DNA of 64,000 nucleotides from Luteococcus sp052116585 (GTDB taxonomy: Bacteria > Actinomycetota > Actinomycetes > Propionibacteriales > Propionibacteriaceae): assembly GCF_052116585.1 (NCBI RefSeq), contig NZ_JBQKKT010000010.1, positions 39,334 through 103,333 on the forward strand, read 5' to 3'. The notes under the pieces were generated by a model. That model worked only from the letters and a program-made list of their open reading frames with translations. It did no database searches and was not told where the DNA came from. Every line of letters starts with the position of its first letter. The first letter of the stretch is position 1. Of the stretch, positions 36,601 through 45,600 are shown one piece after another. The translations under genes and the position numbers were made by a program.

Positions 36601-39600
36601 GTTGACGATGCTGCCTGCCGTGATGTCGGCCTGCGTGACCGCATAGGCGCCCGAACAGGTCATGGTGGCACCGGGGGCAAGCGTCGAACCCATCGCCGGT
36701 GTGCACTCGAACGTGGCGGCCGGCAACTTCTTGTCGATGATCTGGACGTCGTTCAGGTCCACGTTGCCGGTGTTCCTGGCATTGATCGTGTACGTGATCA
36801 CCTGGCCGACGCGGTTGTAGGTCTGCGCGCTGGCGCGCTTGGTCATCTCGAAGTCGGGCTTCGGGATCAAGTAGACCGTCTCCTGGGCCGAAGCCCGCGG
36901 CAGCGCGGTGCCGTCGGGCGTGGTGGCGTCGACGTAGGCGGTGTTCGGCCAGTCGATGCCCGTGGTGGAGGTGTCGGGGTCCGGCACCTCGAAGTCGGCC
37001 TGGAGGAAGGTGCGCTTGCCGTGGCAGACCTTCTGCTGGCCCGGCAGCAGGTCCACCGCTCCGGGGGCGTCCAGCGCGCGACTGCCGTCGGCGTTGAGCA
37101 CGTAGCAGTCGTACAGGCGCTTGTCCGTGGACTCCTGGGAGATCTGCGGGTCATTCATGAAGACGTTCTTCAGCGTGACATTGCCGGTATTGGTGACCAC
37201 CAGCTTGTACACGACGGCCTGGCCGATCCGGTCGACGGTGGTGTCGTCGGCGGTCTTGGTGAAGGTCCAGGACGGCTTCGCCTCGGAGGTGACGGTGTCA
37301 CTGCCCTGCGCCGGGGGCACGGCTGCGCCGGTCTGGGTGGTGCCGGTGGCTGTGGCGGTGTTGGTGAAGCTGCCGGCGTCGACCTGTCCCTGGGTGGCGA
37401 CCCAGTCCCTGGTGCAGGTCATCTCTGCGCCGGGCGCCAGGCTGGTTCGCGGGCAGCTGATGGCGGTCGGGGTGAACATCGGGTCTGACACGACGATCTC
37501 GTTGATCGTGGTGTTGCCGGTGTTGCGCACCACGAAGGTGTAGGTGACCGGGTCCCCCACGGCGGCGACGCTGTCCACCGAGGCGGTCTTGACGACCTCC
37601 AGGGAGGGGGCCTGGCTGAAGCGCAGGACCGCCGTGCCCTCGGCACCGACCTCGGTGCCCGCGACGTCGGTGGCGGTGGCCTTCGCGGTGTTGCGCAGGG
37701 TCCCGGCATCGGCCATGGCCTGGGTGGTGGTCAGCGTGGCGGTGCAGGTGGTCTTGTCGCCGGGGGCCAGCGTCGTCACCGGGCAGCTCACGGCCGACAG
37801 GCCGGGCAGCGGGTCGGCGACAGCCAGGTTCTTGACCGTGACATTGCCGGAATTGGTGATGGCGAAGGAGTAGGTGACCACGTCGCCCGCCTTGGCGACG
37901 GGATTCGGGGAGGCGGTCTTGGTCATCGTGATCGCCGGGTTCAGCGTCGCGGTGACGGTACGCGTGGCGGTCAGGTCGATGGCCGCTCCGGTGGGCGGCT
38001 GGCCGGTGGCGGACGCGCTGTTGATGAACTTCTGCGCGTCGAGGTCGGCCTGGGTGATGGTGTGGCTGGTGGTGCAGCGCATCGACTTGCCGGGGGCGAT
38101 GGTGGCGCCCGCCGCCGGGGTGCAGGCCAGGGCGCCGATGCCGGCGCTCGGGTCCGTGATGGACACATTGGTCAGGTCCACATTGCCGGTGTTGGCGTAG
38201 ACGAGGGTGTAGTTGACCACCTGGCCGACGCGGTTGTAGGTGCTCAGGTCACTGGTCTTGGTGAAGGTGGCGCTGGGTTTCTGGTCCGCGGTCACCATCT
38301 GCGAGGAGCTGAGCGGAGGCATGGCCGTCCCGTTCGGCTGCTTGGCGTTGACGGTGGCGGTGTTGGGGATCGTGCCCTGGTTGAGGTCGTTCTGGGTGAC
38401 CGAGTAGACGGCGGTGCACTGCTTGTACTCGCCGGGGAAGAGGGTGACGGCACCGGTGCCGGCGCGCAGGTCGGTGCCGGCGCTGGAGTGGATGCGGCAG
38501 GACAGCGTGCTCAGACCGGTGGAGGTCATCGGGTCGGTGACCAGCACGCCGCCCAGCGTGACATTGCCGGTGTTGGTGACTCGGAAAGTGTAGGTGAGCT
38601 GCTCGCCGACGGTGGTGACGGTCGTCTTGTCGACGGTCTTGGCGAAGGTCCAGGCCGGGTTCTGCGGGGCGGTCAGGGTCAGCGTGTCGGTGCCGGTCGT
38701 CTTGACGCCCGTCGGAGAGGTGGCCGTGGCTGTGGCGGTGTTGGTCAGCTTGCCGGCGTCGACGTCGGCCTGCCGGACGGTGTAGCTCGCCGTGCAGTCG
38801 GTGGCCGCGCCGGGAGCCAGGGCAGTCACCGGGCAGCTGATCGGTCCCAGGCCCGGCAGCGGGTCGGTGACGACGATCTGGTTGAGCTGGACATTGCCCT
38901 CGTTGACCAGGTGGAAGGTGTAGTTGATGGTCTGGCCGACGGCGGGGACCTGGGCCTGGTCAGCGGTCTTGTCGACGGTCAGCTTCGGGCTCTGGGTGAC
39001 CTGGACGGTGGTGCCGCCCGACGCCTCGACGGGTGTCCCGGCCGGGTCGGTGCCCTTGACCTGGACCGTGTTGGGGATGTTGCCCCGGTCCAGGTCCGCC
39101 TGGGTGACCTTGCGGGTGGCGGTGCACGTGGTGTCCTTGCCCGGCGCCAGTGCGTAGGCATCGCAGGTGATGGCGGACAGTCCGTCGATGGGGTCGACGA
39201 TCTGGCCATTGGTGATGGTCACGTTGCCGGTGTTGCGCACCACGAAGGTGTAGGTGACGGTCTGGCCCAGGGTGGTGACGGTCGTCGGGTTGGCGGACTT
39301 CGCCACGGTCAGGCTGGGCTTGGGCAGGGCGACGAGTTCACGGCTGGCCGTCTCGGTGAGGGCCGCTCCCCCGGGTGGCGTGGCCCTGCCGGTGGCGGTG
39401 TTTCGGATCTTCAGCGCGTCCAGGTCCGCCTGGGTAACGGAGTAGGTGGCGGTGCAGCGCATGGCTTCGCGCGGCGCCAGGGAGGAGCCGGCGGCCGGGG
39501 TGCAGGACAGGGCCGACAGGCCGGGGTGCGGGTCGGTAATGGTGGCATTGGCGAGCGTCACGTTGCCGCTGTTGGTGAGGACCATCGTGTAGGTGACCTG

Positions 39601-42600
39601 CTGGCCCACGGCCGAGTAGTTCTGCGTGTCGGCGGTCTTGGACAGGGTGACGGCGGGATTCAGGGTCGCCGTCGACGTCTCGCTGTCGGACATCGGCGGC
39701 AGTGCCGTGCCGGCCGCGTCGTTGGCCGTCACCGTCGCCGTGTTGACGATGGTCCCGGCGTCGATGTCCGCCTGCTTGACCGAGTATGTGGCCGTGCACA
39801 GCTTGGTCTCCCCCGGTGCCAGGGCGATCGGGCCATTGCCGGTGCGCAGCGGGTTGTTCGCCGCATCGACCACCTGGCAATTGAAGGAGCTCAGGCCGCG
39901 GGCGGTCATCTCGTCGGTGACGGAGACACCGGTCAGGGTGACATTGCCGGTGTTGGTGGTGCGCACCGTGTAGGTCAGCAGGTCGCCGGGCGCGGCATAG
40001 GCCAGCTTGTCGACGGACTTGTCGACGGTGAAGGCCGGGCGCTGCGTCACGCCGATGGTGACGGTGTCGCTGGCCGGGGTGATTGCGACATTGGTGGGCG
40101 AGACGCCCTTGACGGTGGCGGTGTTGGACAGCGTCGGCCTGTCCAGGTCCGACTGGCGGGTGGTGTAGCCGGCGGTGCAGGTCATCGACTCCCCCACGGC
40201 CAGGGTGGTGGCGGGGCAGGAGATGGCGGACAGGCCCTGCATCGGGTCCGTGACGGTGATGGCATTCGCGGTCACGTTGCCGGTGTTGGTCACCACGAAG
40301 CTGTAGCCGATGGTCTGGCCGACGGCGTCGATCGTGGTGCGCGAGGCCTGCTTGTCGACGGACAGGGCCGGGCTCTGGCTGACATTGGTCGTCGACGACG
40401 AGGTGCGTGGGGTGATCGGGTTGCCCTGCGGGTCATTGGCGGTGAGCGTCGCGGTGTTCGGGATGTTGCCGCGGTCGATGTCCGCCTGGGTGACGGTGTA
40501 GCTGGCCGTGCAGGTGGTCTGGGAGCCCGGGGCGAGGGTGCTCGTGGGGCAGGTGACAGGGCTGAGTCCCACCATCTTGTCCGTCACCTGGACCGTGCCA
40601 AGGGTGACATTGCCGGTGTTGTTGACCAGGAAGGAGTAGGTGATGACGTCGCCGGCCTTGCTGACGGTGCTCGGCGAGGACGTCTTGACGAGGGTGGCGT
40701 TCGGACTGGGCACCGAGGTCATGGTGTTGGTGGCCGTGGTGGTGACGGTCTTGCCCTTGGGATCGACGCCGCTGATGGTGGCCGTGTTGGTCAGGGAGCC
40801 GGCGTCGAGGTCCGCCTGGGTGATCGCGTAGGTGGCGGTGCAACTGATGCGTCCACCCGGCACCAGCGTGCTGCCCTGGGCGGGGGTGCAGGTCAGGGCG
40901 GACAGGCCCTTCATCGGATCGCTGACCCGGACATTGGTCAGGTCGACATTGCCGGAGTTGGTGCCCTCGAAGGTGTAGGTGATGACGCGGCCCAGTGTGC
41001 GGTAGTCGGTCTGGCTCGCCATCTTGCTCAGCGACAGTGCCGGCGCCTGGGTGGCGGTCACCAGCGCGGAGGCCGATGCGGTCACGTCGTCGGCGGTGTC
41101 CGCGGTGTTGCCGCCGGGGCGTTCGGCCCGCACCTGGGCGGTGTCCGGGATGCTGCCGGCGTTCAGGTCGTTCTGGGTCACCGAGTAGGTGGCGGTGCAG
41201 GTCAGCGAAGCGCCGGGCGCCAGGTTCTGCTGGGCGGGGCAGGCGATGCCGGACAGGCCGGGGTGCGCGTCGAGCACCTTGCCGGAGCTCAGGGTGACGT
41301 TGCCGGTGTTGGTCACCAGGTAGCTGTAGGTGATGACCTGGCCGACGGTGGCGACGGTGGTGGTGCTGGGGGTCTTGGTGAGCGACATGCTGGCGGTCTG
41401 CGTCGAGGTGACGGTGGCCTGCGCGGTGACCGGTGTGATGGCGCTGCCCGCGGGAGTCTGGGCGTTCACGGTGGCGGTGTTGACCACCTTGCCGGCGTCC
41501 AGGTCCGCCTGCGTCGAGGCGCGGGTACCGGTGCAGGTCATCGTGGCGCCCGGCGCCAGGGTCGAACCGGCGGTGGGGGTGCAGCTCAGCGCGGTGCTGG
41601 CGATCAGGTTGTCCGTGATCCGCACATTGCCGGCGTCCACATTGCCGGTGTTGGTGGCGACGATGGTGTAGGTCACGGGCACGCCGACCGCCGAGACGGT
41701 GGTCGGGTTGGCCGTCTTGGCCAGGCTGAGCGTGGTGTTCTGCGTGATGTTGACCGTCGCCGACGAGGTCAACGGGTCCAGGGTGGTGCCCTTGGGGTCC
41801 TTGGCCGTCAGGGTGGCGGTGTTGACCAGCTTGCCCGCCGGGGTGTTCAGGTCCTGCTGCGTGGTGGTGCGGGTGGCGGTGCAGGTGGTGCTCGCGCCGG
41901 GCGCCAGGGTGGTGGCGGGGCAGGTGATGGCGGACAGCCCGGGCATCGGGTCCGTGACGGCGACGGAGTTCACCGTGACATTGCCGGTATTGGTGACCAC
42001 GAAGGAGTAGGTGACTGCGTCGCCCACCTTGGAGACGCGCGTCGGGGTGGCCGTCTTGGTGAAGGTCATCGACGTGGCCTGCGTGGCGCTGACCACCGCG
42101 CTGGCGGTCCGAGGCGCCAGCGCGGTGCCGGCCGGCTCCGTGGCGCCGCCGGTGGCGGTGTTGAGGATGCTGCCGGCGTCCAGGTCTGCCTGGGTCGTGG
42201 TGTAGGTGCCGGAGCAGGTCATGGTGGCGCCGGGCGCGAGGCGGCTGCCCTGCGCCGGGGTGCAGGAGGTCCAGCTGGTGACCTTCGGGTCCGTGATGGT
42301 GGCGTTGCCCAGCGTCACGTTGCCGGTGTTGGTGAGCACGACGGTGTAGGTGATCGGCTTGTTGACGGCCGTCACGGTGCCCGGGCTGGCGCTCTTGGCC
42401 AGCGTGAAGGCCGGGGTCTGGGTGCCGGTGGCGGTGACGCTCGCGGTGCTGGTGACGGCCTGGCCGGTGGGGGTGGTGCCCTTGGCGGTGGCTGTGTTGG
42501 TCAGCGTCCTGGCGTCCATCTCGGCCTGGGTGATGGTGTGCGAGCCGGTGCAGGTGATCCTGGCGCCCGGGTCCAGGGTGACGGCGCCCGACGGGGTGCA

Positions 42601-45600
42601 GGTCAGCGGCGACCCGCCGGTGAACATCGGGTCCGTGACGGTGGTGTTGGTCAGGCTCACATTGCCGGTGTTGGTGGCGGTGATCGTGTAGCTGATCACG
42701 TCGCCGGCCTTGGTGAAGGTCGTGGTGCTGGCGGTCTTGGTGGTGCTCAGCGACGGCGTCGAGGCGGCCGTGACCACGGCGCTGGACGTGCGGACCAGGT
42801 CCGCGCCGGCGGGCGGGGTGAGGGTGACGGTCGCGGTGTTGTTGATGGTGCCGGCGTTCACGTCGGCCTGGGTGGCGGTGTAGCTGCCCGTGCAGGTGGT
42901 GCTCTGGTTCGGCTGGAGCGCCGCACCGGCCGCGATGGGGGCGCAGGTCAGCGGCAGCTTGGGGTCCGCGACGCGCAGGTTGGTCAGCGTGGTGTTGCCG
43001 GTGTTGGTGACCACGACGGAGTAGGTGACCTTGTCACCGGCCTTGGTGACCTGCAACGGGGTGACGCTCTTGACGGCGGTGAAGCCCGGGTTCTGGCTGG
43101 CCGTCACCTTGGCGGTGGTGGTGGAGGTGACCGTCCCGCCGTTCGGGGTCTTGCCGGTGGCGGTGGCCGTGTTGTTGATGGCACCCGCGTTGATGTCGGC
43201 CTGGGTGGTGGTGCGGGTGGCCGTGCAGGTGGTCTGGGCATTGGGGGCCAGGCTGCCGCCCAGCGCGGTGGGGGTGCAGGACAGCGCGGACAGACCGGCC
43301 ATCGGGTCCGTGATGGCCAGCGAGGACAGCGTCACATTGCCCGTGTTCTTGGCGACGAAGGTGTAGGTGACCACCTGGCCGGCGGCCGTCGCCTGCGACG
43401 GGTCGGCGGACTTGGTCAGGCTCAGCGCCGGAGCGGCGGTGGCCGTGATGACCTTGGTGGCGGTGGTGTTCACCGCGGTGCCGTGGCTGTCGGTCGCGGT
43501 GGCGGTGGCGGTGTTGGTGATGGTGCCGCGGTCGACGTCGGCCTGGGTGCTGGTGTAGCTGCCGGTGCACGTCATCTTGGTGCCCGGGGCCAGCTGCGAT
43601 CCCTGCGCCGGGGTGCAGGTGCCCATCACCAGGCCGGTCATCGGGTCCGTGATCCGGGCATTGTTCAGGGTGGTGTTGCCGGAATTGGTGGCCACCAGGG
43701 TGTAGGTGATGGCCTGGCCGGCGGCGGTGACGCTGTCGCGGCTGGCCGTCTTGGCCAGGGCGATGGCCGGGCCGGCGGCCGGGCTGATCACCCAGGAGGC
43801 CTGGCCGGTGATCGCGGTGCCGCTCGGCGGCTGGGCGTTGGCGGTCATGGTGTTGTTGATGGAACCGCCGTCGATGTCGGCCTGGTTCACGGTCAGCGTC
43901 GCGGTACAGGTGAGCACCTCGCCCGGCTTGAGGGTGGCGGGCATCGTCGGGGTGCAGGTGCGGTTGGCCAGACGTGTCATCGGGTCGGTCATCTGGACAC
44001 CGGAGAGCGTGGTGTTGCCGGTGTTGGTGGTGCTGAAGGTGTAGGTGACCACCTGGCCGACGGTGGCGAAGGTGGTGGCGTCGGCCTTCTTGGAGACCGC
44101 GATGGTGGACTTCTGGGTGGCGGTGACGGTGGCCGTGTCCGTCGCACTCACCGCAGTGCCCTTGGGGCTGGTGGCGGTGACGGTGGCGGTGTTCGCGACG
44201 GAGCCCTTGTCGATGTCCGCCTGGGTGGTGGCGCGGGTGGCGGTGCAGGTGAGCACGGCCTTGGGGGCCAGGGTGGTGGGGATGGACACCACGGCGCCGG
44301 AGGCATTGCGGCAGGTGAGCACCGACAGGCCCGTCATGGGGTCCTTCGGGGTCACGCCGGACAGCGACGTGTTGCCGGTGTTGGTGATGGCGAAGGTGTA
44401 GGTGACCAGCTGCCCGACGGTGGTGACGGTGGCCGGGGAGGCGGTCTTGTCGATGCCGATGGCGGGCTGCTGCGCGGGGGTCAGGGTGACCGTGGCGGTA
44501 CCGGTGGTGGTCGACCCGTCACCGGCCGTGCCGGAGGCCGTCGCGGTGTTCTTCAGGGTGCCGGCGTCGACATTCGCCTGGGTCACCGTGTAGCTGCGGT
44601 TGGGTGTGCAGGTGGTGGTCTCCCCCGCCGCCAGGCTCGTCGCGAAGCAGGTGATGGTGGACCCGCTCAACAGCGGGTCGGCCACCGAGATGCCGGTCAG
44701 CAGGCCGGAGCCCGTGTTGGTGACGGTGAAGGAGTAGTCCACGGTGTCCCCGGCATCCAGCACGCCGTTTCCATTGAGGTCATTGGTCTTGGCGGTCTTG
44801 TTCACCTGCAGGGACTTGTTGTCCACGTCCACCTGGCTGCTGGCGGTCACGGTCTGCCCCGACGGGGGTGTGGCGACGACGGTGGCGTGGTTGGTCAGCT
44901 TGCCGGCGCTGGCCGTGGTGAAGGGGGTGACGGTGCAGGTGACGGTCTTGGTGGCCCCGGGGGCGAGCGGGCCGACATTGGCCTGGTTGCACGCCGCGAA
45001 TTCCGGGTCGGTCAGGGAGATGGTGTTCAGCGTCGAGCTGCCGGTATTGGTGACGGCGAAGCTGAAGGTGACCTGCTCCCCCACATTCACGATCGCCTTG
45101 TCGACGGTCTTGGTGAGCTTGACCGCCGAGGCCTCCACCGTGGGAGCATTCGGGTCGGTGGGGGTGATGCCGGCGGTCAGCGGGACGGTGATCGTCGACG
45201 AGCTGGTGGCCTTGGCCGTACCGGTGGCGGTGAAGCCATTGGTCGTCGTGGTGGTGATGGCCGAGGGCCCCAGGCACTCGTAGGTGTACTTGGTGCCCGC
45301 CTGGACCAGCGGGATGGTCTTGGTGCAGGCCGGGGCATTGGGGTCGTTGACCTGGATGTTGAAGATGTCGGCGCTGCCGGTGTTGTTGACGGTGAAGACC
45401 CAGGTGGGGACGGTGCCGCTGGGCACGTCGGGATACTTGGCGGCCTTGGTGACCTCCCACTTGCCGATCAGCACCTTGGAGTCATTGGACGAGCTCACCG
45501 GGATGCCGGTACCGGTCTGGCCGATGACCTTGGCATTGTTCGTGTACGGCTCCGTGGTGATGGACGCCACGCAGGTGTACTCCACCGAACCACCCGCGGG

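Noticed and set aside
22033..37488. A 5,151-codon open frame antisense to the giant gene (and another of 2,980 codons at 38062-47004)
   Set aside because: It is codon-aligned with the giant gene, so it stays open simply because that GC-rich gene avoids TTA, CTA and TCA codons. The translation is low-complexity (Gly/Arg/His/Val-rich) and has no domain or ribosome-binding site.
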